Assembly (NCBI GenBank): GCA_964030475.1
Contig: CAXIPT010000002.1
Location: forward strand, 4,877,087 to 4,941,086
Reading direction: 5' to 3'
Source of the DNA: Tethya wilhelma
Lineage: Eukaryota > Porifera > Demospongiae > Tethyida > Tethyidae
Length of the DNA stretch: 64,000 bases
The position numbers and the translations under genes are program-made. Below the pieces are notes generated by a model that was given only the letters and a program-made list of their open reading frames with translations, ran no database searches and had not been told where the DNA came from. Below, piece after piece: positions 1 to 10,234 of this stretch. How positions within the stretch are numbered: the first letter of the stretch is position 1; the number at the start of each line of letters is the position of its first letter.

Positions 1-100
1 AACCATGGATTATAGCCTTTGGTTGAGTGTGATTTTTTGACAAAAATGGCCATTTTCCAATTTTCAAACTAAACCATATCATTTGAAAGATCTTTTCATG
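1..100. repeat. Partial copy of a dispersed palindromic repeat (family A)
   Basis: This is one arm of a roughly 270-bp palindromic repeat seen more completely near 3423, 11185 and 24290. It carries the shared AAACCATATCATTTGAAAG arm. It is cut off by an N at 101 followed by a 25-base G run, so its second arm is missing from the assembly. Confidence 0.8.
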
Positions 101-126
101 NGGGGGGGGGGGGGGGGGGGGGGGGG
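101..126. other. Assembly join and poly-G run
   Basis: A single N is followed by about 25 G bases. It interrupts the palindromic repeat, so sequence on the two sides need not be adjacent in the genome. Confidence 0.8.
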
Positions 127-206
127 AAGGAGAGTGAGAGCCTGGGGAATGAGGCTATAGTGAGCCACTCTATCACACGACCTGCCTGTGTATGTTCTTT
201 GTCCAG

Positions 207-456
207 GGCTCCAATGATGAAGTCAATAAAAAGACGGATGATTTGATCCATGAGGTGGAAAGGCTCAAGTGTGCTGTCAACAAGTCACAGGTACTACATG
301 TGTGTTTGATCACAGATGTACATTTGCCATTAATCACATAAAGATATAATATTATGGTAATTACAGGAGGACATCTCGGAGGTGATGATGCTAGTGAAGG
401 AGATAGCAAGGAAACATGGCATTGATGGACGATCCTCAAGGGAATCATCAGTATAG
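207..456 (+). CDS. Coiled-coil protein, last two exons, copy 1
   Basis: Two phase-0 exons are visible. The first, 207-290, follows a CAG acceptor and encodes 28 residues beginning GSNDEVNKKTDDLI. The second, 367-456, encodes EDISEVMMLVKEIARK and ends in TAG at 454-456. Heptad-like spacing of L, V and I with charged residues suggests a coiled coil. Both exons recur about 1.15 kb downstream (1364-1447 and 1517-1579), so the gene end is duplicated. Upstream exons are lost at the N at 101. I do not recognise the family and no start codon can be assigned. Confidence 0.55.
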
Positions 457-1138
457 TCCTTTTTTAACCTAATTCAATTATACTTATTGTCGTTTGATAT
501 CACTAGAATAAAGAATCGTTGTAGTATAGGTAGTATATTTTCTGTAATATGTTCTGCAAGGGTTATGGTAGGTATAGGGTTTAGGATATACATTTATTTT
601 GTATAGTTAGTATTGGCTACCATGGTACCATTATGCTATTTTATAACAATAATGGTTTAATACATGACTCATTGTGTATGTGCCATGCATTGCATCGAAA
701 ACGCTATAATTATATTATTATTGAATGGTGTTTATGCTGTTACCAAGGAGGCCTAGCCTCACTCTCAGGCTCTCTCCTTGAACAAGAGGCCATCTGTATA
801 GGAGATTCCTAAATCTTACAATATATCCTCTCAACAAAGGAAGATTCTTGGTTCCCAATTCCCTATTCATTGGTAGCAATACAAACAGAACCACCGAGAA
901 GAAGACAACCTCTCTATACAAAGGAGAAACAATTAAACCGAATTTATATTGTCCCCAAAGTGTCCTTTGTTTGGAGGTTTTACTGCATACTTGTTTGTTG
1001 GGCATTATAGGAGCAAAACTTTCCACCTTCTGAGATGACCATTGTCTGTAAAATGATTGAGGAACTGAAGGCGACTCACATGACTAAAAAAAAGGAGTGC
1101 AATTCTATTTATGCATTTTGGTAACTATAATATTATAG

Positions 1139-1579
1139 GATCATTGTACTACTGAGGTCAGGGATTCACTGAATCAAGAGATGGACAAGTTTAAAGAAGA
1201 GATGAGCCATGAACTAAAGGTTATCAGTATGTTAGTTCAGACTTATAGCTGCTGTATACAAGCTCAACTTCCTAAACCACGATACTAATCACTTGCATCA
1301 GTGCACATACCACCTGACATGTCTTCTTGCTTGCAACAATCACATATATGATTCTGCATGCAGGGCTCTAATGATGAACTCAATAAAAAGACAGATGATT
1401 TGATCCAGGAAGTGGAAAGCCTTAAATGTGCTGTCCACAAGACACAGGTATACATTAATTTTGTATTAAATATGTAGGAGACATCATGTGACCTGTCTAT
1501 CACACCCCCTTTGTAGGAGGACATCTCGGAGGTGATGAAGCTAGTGAAAGAGATAGCAAAGAAACAATTAAGGCATTGA
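1139..1579 (+). CDS. Coiled-coil protein, last three exons, copy 2
   Basis: Three phase-0 exons lie at 1139-1219, 1364-1447 and 1517-1579. They encode a charged helix starting DHCTTEVRDSLNQEMDKF, then GSNDELNKKTDDLIQEVE, then EDISEVMKLVKEIAKKQLRH and a TGA stop. The second and third exons are close copies of 207-290 and 367-456. The C-terminus differs because a small indel after KEIAKK brings an earlier stop. The predicted product is a short coiled-coil C-terminus of unknown function. This could be a tandem gene duplication or two haplotypes placed in series. Confidence 0.5.
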
Positions 1580-1921
1580 AGTCCTCAAGGCCAGGAATTG
1601 ATCAGTATTATAATATAGTCCAATTTTAACCTATAACTCAATTACTTACTGTTTTGATATCTTTAGAATTATGGTAGGCATAATTATAGTTATGCGAAGG
1701 ATCCCTTAGTGCAGGCAATATGTTTTAATTCTGTTGTTTGAGTACAGTGAATTAAATGAAAGGATAGTATAATTAAATTAATTGTTGCTGCATTGTTGTG
1801 TTGTTCTGTTGTCAGGTGTGTATGTACGAGGTTGCTGGGTTGCAAGTTACCCTGGTAGGCATTTGATTGCTGCATACTGATTGGTCAGTGGTCATGAGCT
1901 TGGTAGAATCTAATATTTTAG
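1580..1921. other. No gene seen
   Basis: AT-rich spacer between the coiled-coil stop and the next candidate exon. I see no conserved coding signal here. Confidence 0.5.
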
Positions 1922-3190
1922 CTGATGACTGGAGTCTGGCAGTCACTTTCGGGAACTGTTGCGCTGGACATTGTACTCCAACTGGAACCAGGTATACTGA
2001 TCATACACTGCATATTACAAGTTAAACCTTAATATGTTGTTAGGGTATGTAACTGAATTAAGATAATAATTATTATATATTTTTTGTGTATATATAGTTA
2101 ACCTATAGATAATTGTGCACGGTCATTTCATAATAATTATTATACTGTTGGTTAGTTTACATCTACCACACATAGCTATATGTATGCGTGAGTCATTGAA
2201 TTACTCTGCATATTGTAGTATGAAAACACTATTATTGTTGATGGTGTTATGGTGTTCCTATAGTTTCATTCTCAAGCTCCACCATTGAATGAGGCTAGGA
2301 GATTCCCAAGTCTAATTACAATTAGAGTCAAAATAGTCAGGTAGCGAATATTTAGTGCATGTGTGGAATGACCTGCATGGTCTGTGTTGTGATATCAGAG
2401 ATGTTGTAGCCTATGACATGCATCTGTAACTTGGGCTAACCGCCAACCTGTGTCCTATAGATCCTATAAATTAACGTAGGACATTGTACATGCATACAGA
2501 TGTATAAGCATTAATATATTTCTAATCTCTTCGGTATATATAGTTACAACTTACCATAATATGACGATAATGCTAATTACATTCCAAACTTTTAAGGTTA
2601 TTTATTATACAACTTATGCAACAATGTCATACAAGTTTACAACTTTCAACAAGGTTTAACTTAATGCATGCATTCCAAAATACTAGAAGTGATACCTAGG
2701 TTTATTTTACATCAGGAATGCTGTATCTCAGTGCCATGATTATTGCATGTTTTCGTACAGATCCTGGTTTAACACTGACAATGTTTTGCATGTGCAGCCA
2801 GACCCCTTATATGCTATTGCTCCAGTGATACTCTTTTTTTCATATTGAGTCCTTTGTTTTGCTCACAGAAAAAATTCTTTACAATCTAACAGCCGCTGAG
2901 CCATTCAATCTTGTATTATACTGCATGATGGAGAAGATTGGCGATGGCTTAGAGTTAGTTGAAAGGGGCCTAATCTCCCATCATGGCAAAAAACATAGAC
3001 CAATTGTCAATAGAAATATAAGTGTAAGTTCATGGTAATAATATTATGTGCAATGGAGCCATGATCCATGGTGTACATAATTATATATAGTTCTTTTATA
3101 CCATCATGACATTCATAGCTGCACCAACTGATAGACACAACTGAAAGTCTAATCAGTCAGAATGGAAAATTGCCAGTAAAGATTGTTCTA
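1922..3190 (+). CDS. Unrecognised exon chain upstream of the ankyrin gene
   Basis: Three candidate exons have good splice sites and agreeing phases: 1922-1991 (70 bp, ends phase 1), 2869-3023 (155 bp) and 3119-3190 (72 bp). They encode a helical, non-ankyrin sequence including EKILYNLTAAEPFNLVLYCM and LHQLIDTTESLISQNGK. The last donor is in phase with the first ankyrin exon at 3264, so the chain may be the 5' part of the same transcript. Animal ANKRD28 proteins have further ankyrin repeats at this point instead. It may therefore be a separate gene or a lineage-specific fusion. The 1922 exon is the least certain. Confidence 0.4.
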
Positions 3191-3263
3191 GTAAGCATAA
3201 TAATTCTAAGTGTACACTTAGTACTGTCATGCCACTTTATGATTCTATAATTATGACAGCAAG

Positions 3264-4665
3264 GATGACAAGGGAAGGACCCCTCTTGACCTGGCTGCCT
3301 TCAAGGGATACAAGTCAGTTGAACACACACGTTTTCTCTACTTTCTCTAGCTCTCTCACACAAACACGCACACTTTTTTCCTCCTGTACATTTACATGCA
3401 TGTCTTGAGATTTATGTTGGGCTGTATCTCAGTCTAGGAAGGTTGTATGAAACTGGGATTGGTACCATTGTGATCAGCTCAAGGAGATCTTTCAAATGAT
3501 ATGGTTTATTGTCAGATTTAATTTTGACCAAAATAACCTAAAACCATGGATTATAGCCTTTGGTCGAGTGCCAATTTTTGACAAAAATGACCATTTTTCA
3601 ATTTTCAAAATAAACCATATCATTTGAAAGATCTCTTCATGCTGATCGCAATGGTGCAAGTCCCAGCTTCTAACAACCAACCGTTGCTGTTTTAGAGCAC
3701 ACACACACACACACACACACTTACTCTCCCTCCCACCATCCCACACAGGGACATAGTAGGATACCTTCTCTCTGTGACCAACCACGCCTCCCTGCTGGTC
3801 CACGATCTGGTCACCAAACGCACCCCTCTCCACGCAGCAGCCAGTCAGGGCCACGTGGAATGCATGGCCATCATGTTGAAGAACGTCACCAACACCTCCC
3901 ACATCGACTGTGTGGATGTGTACGGCAGGTATGGGTATTGTGTAGACTCTAATTAATGCACCACTCCAAGTACTGTATAGCACAAAATATTGGCAGGAAA
4001 AAAATTTGGTAGATGTCACAAAAATTTCGCGATTGACAGATTTTATTTGGCGGTAGTGCATGCAGTACTACATGTATTCTGTATGTGCATGCATAAGAAT
4101 GACTCTTTCAAGGATTTAATATTGGTATATATGTAATCCTTACCAAAACCACCAATCTGCGAATTTTAATAATCTGCCAACCAAAGTTTTGTGCTATGCA
4201 GTAGTAGGCCAGGAAGAGTTTAGTTCTTCAGGAGTGGCCATTTTTTGTTCCAAGTATCACAGATAATGGTGTATACAATAGTCTCTGTCTTCCCTGAAGG
4301 ACCCCTCTGATGTTGGCTGTCACTAATGGTCATTCTGATGTGGCTCAGACGCTAGTCGACCATGGTGCTAGAGTGGACTGCACGGATAAACACCTCCGTA
4401 CTGCTCTCCACCGAGCTGTGAGTTTCTAGGCTAGCTCTTGTCTTAATGGGATCCTTGTACCTTATTGCAAGTAAATTTGGCAGGCTTAAAATTTGGCAAA
4501 TTCCCGTTTTACCATAATTGGCGATTTTAAATTTGGCAAATTAAATCTGCACAGTACATTTTTTATATATATGTATGCATGCAAATAGAACTGTTTGGCG
4601 ATTTGCAGAATAATTCGCCAATTCACCAAATTTACCCACTATAATTATATTGTAAATTATTGGGT

Positions 4666-4709
<44 letters not shown>

Positions 4710-5616
4710 TCCCCCTCCCTCCCAGTCTGCCAATGGGTTCGAGGAGTGTGTTGATGTCCTCCTTCAAGCTCGTGCCGACCCCACCCTCCGAGACTACCAG
4801 GGACGTTCCCCCATCCACTTTGCCTCCCTGTGTGGCCATTTCAACATGGTTGAAGTCCTCCTTCAAGCTGGGGGGTCACCTTCGACCCCAGACAAACATG
4901 GCTACACTCCAATTCACTGGGCGGCTTATAACGGACACGAGAAGTGCCTCGATGCTCTGGTGGAAGTAGCAGTAAGGGTGTTTGTTGCTAAAGAAATGTA
5001 GATCGTTATCAAAGACAGGCTGCGTGTGTGTGTGTGTATGGTTTTGTCTTTTGCTGATTCAGCTAAAATTTTGTGCTTACATTTAGAAATATGCTGAATT
5101 CACTCACAGATATTTAGTTCAAATTTGCTATAAAGTATAATAAATAAAATTAATAAATAAATTCCTCCCAGGAAGGTGATGTCACTGCTGGAAATGCCTT
5201 CTCCCCTCTCCACTGTGCCGTGTAAGCTCTAGCTGGTAATGATTATAGTGATCATGTGATTATCATGTGACTTGCGTACGTACAGTATCAACGACAATGA
5301 GTCGTGTGCTGACCTCCTCATGGACAAGTTGGACGTGGAGGGGGTCAACTGCAAGGACAATGGAGGAAGGTACGAGAGATGGTGATGGTGGTTGTACTGG
5401 CTAACTGGCTAACTGCCCTTTTCCAGTAATAGTCTTTGTGTTTGTGGCTGCATCGTAGCTAGTTTGACTCTTGCTGGTGGAAAATGGTGGTCCAGAAAAA
5501 CTGGCACACTTTGGAAAAGTTTGGAATGCATTACCTGCATGTGTGATGTAAACAATTTTAAGTTGAAAGAATAAATTTACTTGGCACAACTGTTTAATTT
5601 ATATGGATATTGGGTT

Positions 5617-5679
<63 letters not shown>

Positions 5680-7005
5680 TCTCCCCCTCCCTCCCTCCCT
5701 CTAGGACCCCGATGCATGCCGCTGCTTTCAATGATCATGTGGAGTGTATGCAGCTGCTATTGAAACGAGCAGCAGCTGCTGATGTGGCTGATAACAGGGG
5801 TCTTACCCCTCTAATGATGGCAGCGAAACACGGTCACAGTAATGTTGTAGGTACGTACAGCTATGTTCTAAGAGTCAAAATTGCTGAATCAGCACGTTAG
5901 TTGGTTGCTAGTAGCAACAGACAATTTGCTGAATCAGTAAAAAAAAACTTGTCGTAGAAAAAATATTTCCTGGTATGCTAAGTAAAATTTTGATGTTTAC
6001 AGAGGCTTTTCTAGTAAGGGTCAATCTATCCAAAATTTAATATATTATATTTCCTTATAATTCTCTGACACATCCTCACACCCTCACATCCTCACACCCT
6101 CACACCCTCATATCCTCACATCTTCACACCCTCACACCCTCACAACCTCATACCCTCACATCTTGACACCCTCACACCCTCACACCCCCTCCCCTCCAGA
6201 CCTCCTAACGAGTAGTGTCCCAGTGAGCCAACTGGACATCGGACACACTGACAACAACTACAACACGGCCCTCCATCTTGCCTGTCTCCAAGGACATGAG
6301 TCGCCCGCCCTGGCCATCATGGAGAGGTGCACAGATGAACTGACTCAGCAGCCAAACAGCGCCGGGAAGACGTGAGTGGAAGTGAATGTAGATTCATAGA
6401 TCGGGAAAGTTTTATCATAAAAGTTTTTTTTTGTTGTTTTTGCCACTAGTGAGAAAAAGAATAGCTAAAAATTAATGTGGCAATCTTTACTAAACCTGTC
6501 AAAATGGCTAATTTATAAAGCATGCAAAATTTTAGTTGCAAAGATTTTTTCTACTATAGTACTATATTGTGTGTGTATGTGTATTTCTATCGCTGCTATC
6601 TTCTGTTGTGTTGCAGGCCCCTCCACATTGCAGCACACGCTGGTCTTGTGAGGGTGGTGAAAGAACTGGTGGACAGGGGGGCTGATCTGGAGGCCAGGGA
6701 TGTCGACAGTAAGTCACACACACGCACACACACCTGATCTCACATTGATAATCTACAAACTACAACCATTTCAAAGTTTTTGCTCATAAAAATTATGAAA
6801 GTATTAAATTTTCATAAAAGCCCAGTACTTATACTGTCACATCTGCACGCTATCACACCCTCCTACCTTCACACTCTCACACCTTCCCACCCTCACAAAT
6901 GCAGACAATACTCCTGCTTTGTGCTGTGCTAGAGACCGTTCTGTTGCGGAGTGTCTGGCCTACATCTTGCAAGCAATGCTGGGACAAAATAAAATCCCCC
7001 TCTGA
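3264..7005 (+). CDS. ANKRD28: ANKRD28/44/52-like PP6 regulatory ankyrin subunit, C-terminal half
   Basis: Ten phased exons: 3264-3313, 3749-3928, 4300-4417, 4726-4971, 5172-5221, 5286-5369, 5705-5850, 6200-6371, 6617-6708 and 6905-7005 (TGA at 7003-7005). They encode about ten ankyrin repeats, starting GRTPLDLAAFKGYKDIVGYL and including GNAFSPLHCAVINDNES and TPMHAAAFNDHVECMQLLL. The end, NTPALCCARDRSVAECLAYI, matches the last atypical repeat of vertebrate ANKRD28. In vertebrates these proteins are scaffold subunits of protein phosphatase 6. The N-terminal repeats expected of a roughly 1000-residue protein are absent, and the upstream exons look unrelated. The long vertebrate tail after the last repeat is also missing, so the protein ends abruptly after GQNKIPL. 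Confidence 0.88.
3423..3697. repeat. Palindromic repeat family A, full copy
   Basis: The ends are inverted: ATCTCAGTCTAGGAAGG at the left and CCGTTGCTGTTTTAGAG at the right. Internal arms ATCATTTGAAAGATCT face each other. It lies in an intron of the ankyrin gene. Related copies are at 1-100, 11185-11693 and 24290-24562. Confidence 0.8.
3971..4206. repeat. Palindromic MITE, family B
   Basis: The ends are inverted, TGTATAGCACAAAATATTGG at the left and GTTTTGTGCTATGCAGTA at the right. It sits in the ankyrin intron 3929-4299. A close relative is at 10349-10530, and degenerate copies are at 14017-14210 and 19377-19562. Confidence 0.7.
4467..4655. repeat. Palindromic MITE, family C
   Basis: Inverted arms AGTAAATTTGGCAGG and CACCAAATTTACCCACTA enclose further NTTGGCAAATT-type repeats. 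It occupies the intron before the 4726 exon. The same family occurs in both RIF1 copies near 14548-15660 and 19905-20105. Confidence 0.65.
4668..4706. repeat. (CT)n microsatellite
   Basis: A CT dinucleotide run forms the polypyrimidine tract of the acceptor used by the 4726 exon. Confidence 0.9.
5619..5694. repeat. (CT)n microsatellite
   Basis: A long CT run directly precedes the CTAG acceptor of the 5705 ankyrin exon. Confidence 0.9.
6063..6190. repeat. CCTCACA-type minisatellite
   Basis: Many imperfect tandem copies of a CACCCTCACA/CATCCTCACA unit occupy the intron before the exon at 6200. A similar unit in the opposite sense recurs in RIF1 at about 21676-21895. Confidence 0.85.
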
Positions 7006-7258
7006 TGTTCAGTGCCCCTGTAGTTATAATTAATTAGTGGTAATTATTCTTGCACTGATTAATTAGTAGTTATTAACTAGGACTTTAATTAGAATTGTTT
7101 ATTAGAAGTTTATTGTTTCGTATACCCCTCTCATTAAATGTATAATTAATTTTTGTGTGTAATAATTGTTGTTGACGTAATAACGTTGAGTTAACATAAT
7201 TTAACTACAATTTTGTCCTTATATCAAATTAAATTATAATTATTAGAAGCCTTATTAA

Positions 7259-7905
7259 CTTAAAAAACAAAATGAGGAATTTAATTAACATTAAATTATA
7301 ATTAGAAGCCTTACATCATAGATGGTTTCCTAATTAATTTCATGTGATTGACTACCTAGCAAATTAATTTAACAATGATAAATTGTTATACATGTACAGT
7401 TATTAAAGGAACTGTGTCACTATATAAGCGGTGTTTTGTTGCTAAAAATAAAAATAATGACGTTTTGTGACGTTTTTTGTTGATACGCGGGTACCACGTC
7501 CGGGAACGTTTGCATACTACTCCGTGTATTGCGCATTTTGCTTTTACTCGCGTAATAGTATTACGTGGTCAGCTGTTATTACAAGCCTAAGTAGCTCGCG
7601 TAATGCGCACTTAATACTGTAAGGTTTCTGTTTACAACCCATTTATAGTAACAAAACACCGCTTATATAGTGACACAGTTCCTTTAACTAACTTATAAAA
7701 CAAAATGGGGAATTTAATTAACATGTTAAATTATAAATTATAATTATATAGAAGCCTTACATAGGTGAATCTTAATTAATTTCCTCTAGCAATGCATGCA
7801 ATTAACTAATTAGCAAATTAATTTAATGATCGCAATATAGTTAGTTAAATTTTTTCATGTACAGTTATGAACTTATAAAACAAAAATGGGGAATTTAATT
7901 AACAT
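7259..7905. repeat. AT-rich tandem repeat interrupted by a MITE
   Basis: Units start ACTTATAAAACAAAATGGGG and include AGAAGCCTTACAT, TAGCAAATTAATTTA and CATGTACAGTTAT. Copies begin near 7259, 7690 and 7870 (the last partial). The MITE at 7403-7687 splits the first two. Confidence 0.7.
7403..7687. mobile_element. 285-bp MITE with perfect ~37-bp inverted ends
   Basis: The left end TTAAAGGAACTGTGTCACTA is exactly mirrored at the right end, and the inverted arms extend about 37 bp. No coding capacity is present. The TTAA termini could be part of the target duplication, but I cannot fix the superfamily. Confidence 0.85.
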
Positions 7906-8226
7906 GACTTGTGCAAAAGGTTGACAATAATTAAAGAAAGATATGACATTGTATATAATATTGTGCTGTAAAATCTTTTACTTTTTAAAACAGAAATAAT
8001 ATCATACATGTATATATATGCATTAAAAGGTGTTGCAGTACACAATTCATTATAGGCCATAATAGTGAATAGCTTGTAAGTGCCAATGAATAGCATTTTT
8101 GTGCAAAGTGCTAAAAGATATAATATTATGTGCCTTTCAAGTGATATAACACAAGATGGTATACGCAAGGGAATTAACATAGCAATGGCATGCACATAAT
8201 TATATTCAAAGAAAAGTGGGTGTTTT

Positions 8227-10185
8227 TCACGTGCTACCATCCTCTGTGACATTTGACCCCATGGCTTTCTCGCACATAAGTCCCATCACAGCATTGACCT
8301 CAACACAAGACTGTTGAAGCCTGTTGCACACTCCCTGCATCACTCTGAGCATCTTGAACTTTGATGTGACGTCACTCTCATTGAGGTCCATAAACTCACG
8401 TTTGCAACTCTCGAGCCAGTTCCTGAAAGAGTCGATTTGAAAGAAGTCTTTTTCTCCAAAAGATTCCATTTTTGACGATTCACTAGCAGCAACTCTTTCT
8501 CTCTCGTCTGATTGAACAGAATCTTTGTCATTCTCTGAAAGTGAAGAAGATATTTCAGGGATTCTTCCCTCATCTTCTTGACCTGCTGGAGGTTGGGAAT
8601 ACTCGGCCATGTTGGAGATATTGTCAGAGAGAGATGTGTTGTCGGTAAGTGAGGGAGTTGTAACGTCCATTGGCTCAGTGGCCTGGGGTAGGGAGAGGTT
8701 TTGAGGAGCTGGTTCATCTTTGTTCACATCTGTATCGCTTTCGGACACTTCTGGCGGTTCTTGCTGATCATGTGATTCTTGAGGTAGGTCATGTGACTTT
8801 TGTAGTTGATTGTGTGACTCCTGTGGTTGATCATGTGACTCTTCAGGTTGTTTGTTTGAATCCAGTGATTTATCACATGACTCTTTATGTTGCTCATGTG
8901 ACTCTTCTGACTTATCATGTGACTCTTCATGCGGTTTTTTAAGCTCATCATGTAACTCTTGGCATTCTTCGGAATCTTGTACTTGCATTTGGTGATCACA
9001 CAATTCATCATCTGATGAGTCAGCTGGCTGATTATGTGACTCTACCTGAGATTGTTCAAACGAAAATAGCTCTTGACTGACGCTGGTATCACCACTCTGA
9101 TCAGCAGTAGTACCCTCGTCCATATTCTCTCCTTGGGTATTGGAATCTTCTTGGTTGGAAGATCCATCATCCGTCTGATTTGAAGGTTCTGGCCTAATCC
9201 CTTCGGTGACTGCTGCCGGTGGTGTGTCATTGAAATCACCTAGTGTACCCATCGTAACAGGTCCACTCTGACCTCCATTGCTAGCCACACCCCCGTCAAT
9301 ATTAGCTACACCCATCTCACTTTTGTTCGTGTGCTGTCCATCCTTGTTTTTACACTCAAAACTCTTTGCACCCCCTTCAAAATTAGCGTAGGTATGGTCT
9401 TTGTTGGTGAACGATAGTTTGGACCTTATACTAAGTGGTTGGTTGCTAGGGGTAACGGTAGATGAATCATTTTTGGTCGTCGATGCCGAGGAACCGTCGT
9501 GATCTGGATCATGTGAGCAGTAAGAGTGGTCATGTGACACTTTTAATACAATACTGTTATCAGATTTCGAAGCGACAGTGTTTTGTTCGCTGGTTGTTTT
9601 AATATCTGTAGTGGGTTCGTTAGAGTGGGTGTGGTCTACTACCACAGGCTCCACCCCCTCATTAAGAGATTTGGTAGATTCATCATTAGTGGGTGTGGCT
9701 TGTGATTCCGGTGTTGCCATGGTGATGCACGATTCTTCAGAGGAGAGGACATCACTGAAAACTTCAGAGCATTCAAGAGTGCTGATGTCAGCAGTCTTGT
9801 GGGTGTGGTCATTAGATGTAGTAGGCGGGGCTTCATTATCGTCAGTAGACGTCGGATTTGAATCACTGCTCAATTTTAATAGTTTTCTGGGAGGAGCTGA
9901 TCCACTTTCATCAACCGAGGATTTACGCTTGAGCCCCTACAATAATTAGGAACGCAATTAATTCACATTGTATAATTGATGATTGTTAATAAACTAAACC
10001 ACACCCCCTTGTATAATTAACCTGTTGTTGTCTCTCGACCCCCCTGAGGGCGTCCCTAAGGCATTCAATCTTGGGGGATTTTATTGGCAGTGTCTGCACC
10101 TGCTGTTCACTCATGCATGAGATGTCTCCGATGGTTGAAATGTTTCTTGCTTTGACCAGCTGCAACAGACCGTGGGTACCAGAGG

Positions 10186-10234
<49 letters not shown>

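Larger units (their letters stand above)
7006..8226. other. Convergent intergenic region
   Basis: This separates the 3' ends of the ankyrin gene (+) and RIF1 (-). It contains ATTAAA-like poly(A) signals around 7134, an imperfect tandem repeat with a unit of about 150-180 bp, and a 285-bp MITE. I see no gene in it. Confidence 0.7.

Noticed and set aside
3492..4061. 189-residue open frame on the minus strand
   Set aside because: It lies antisense to a well-supported ankyrin exon and over repeat families A and B; the protein has no recognisable pattern.
4657..5763. Ser-Leu or Arg-Glu repeat open frames over (CT)n tracts
   Set aside because: These are translations of microsatellites that form polypyrimidine tracts of splice acceptors. 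Ankyrin exons begin after them with proper AG sites.
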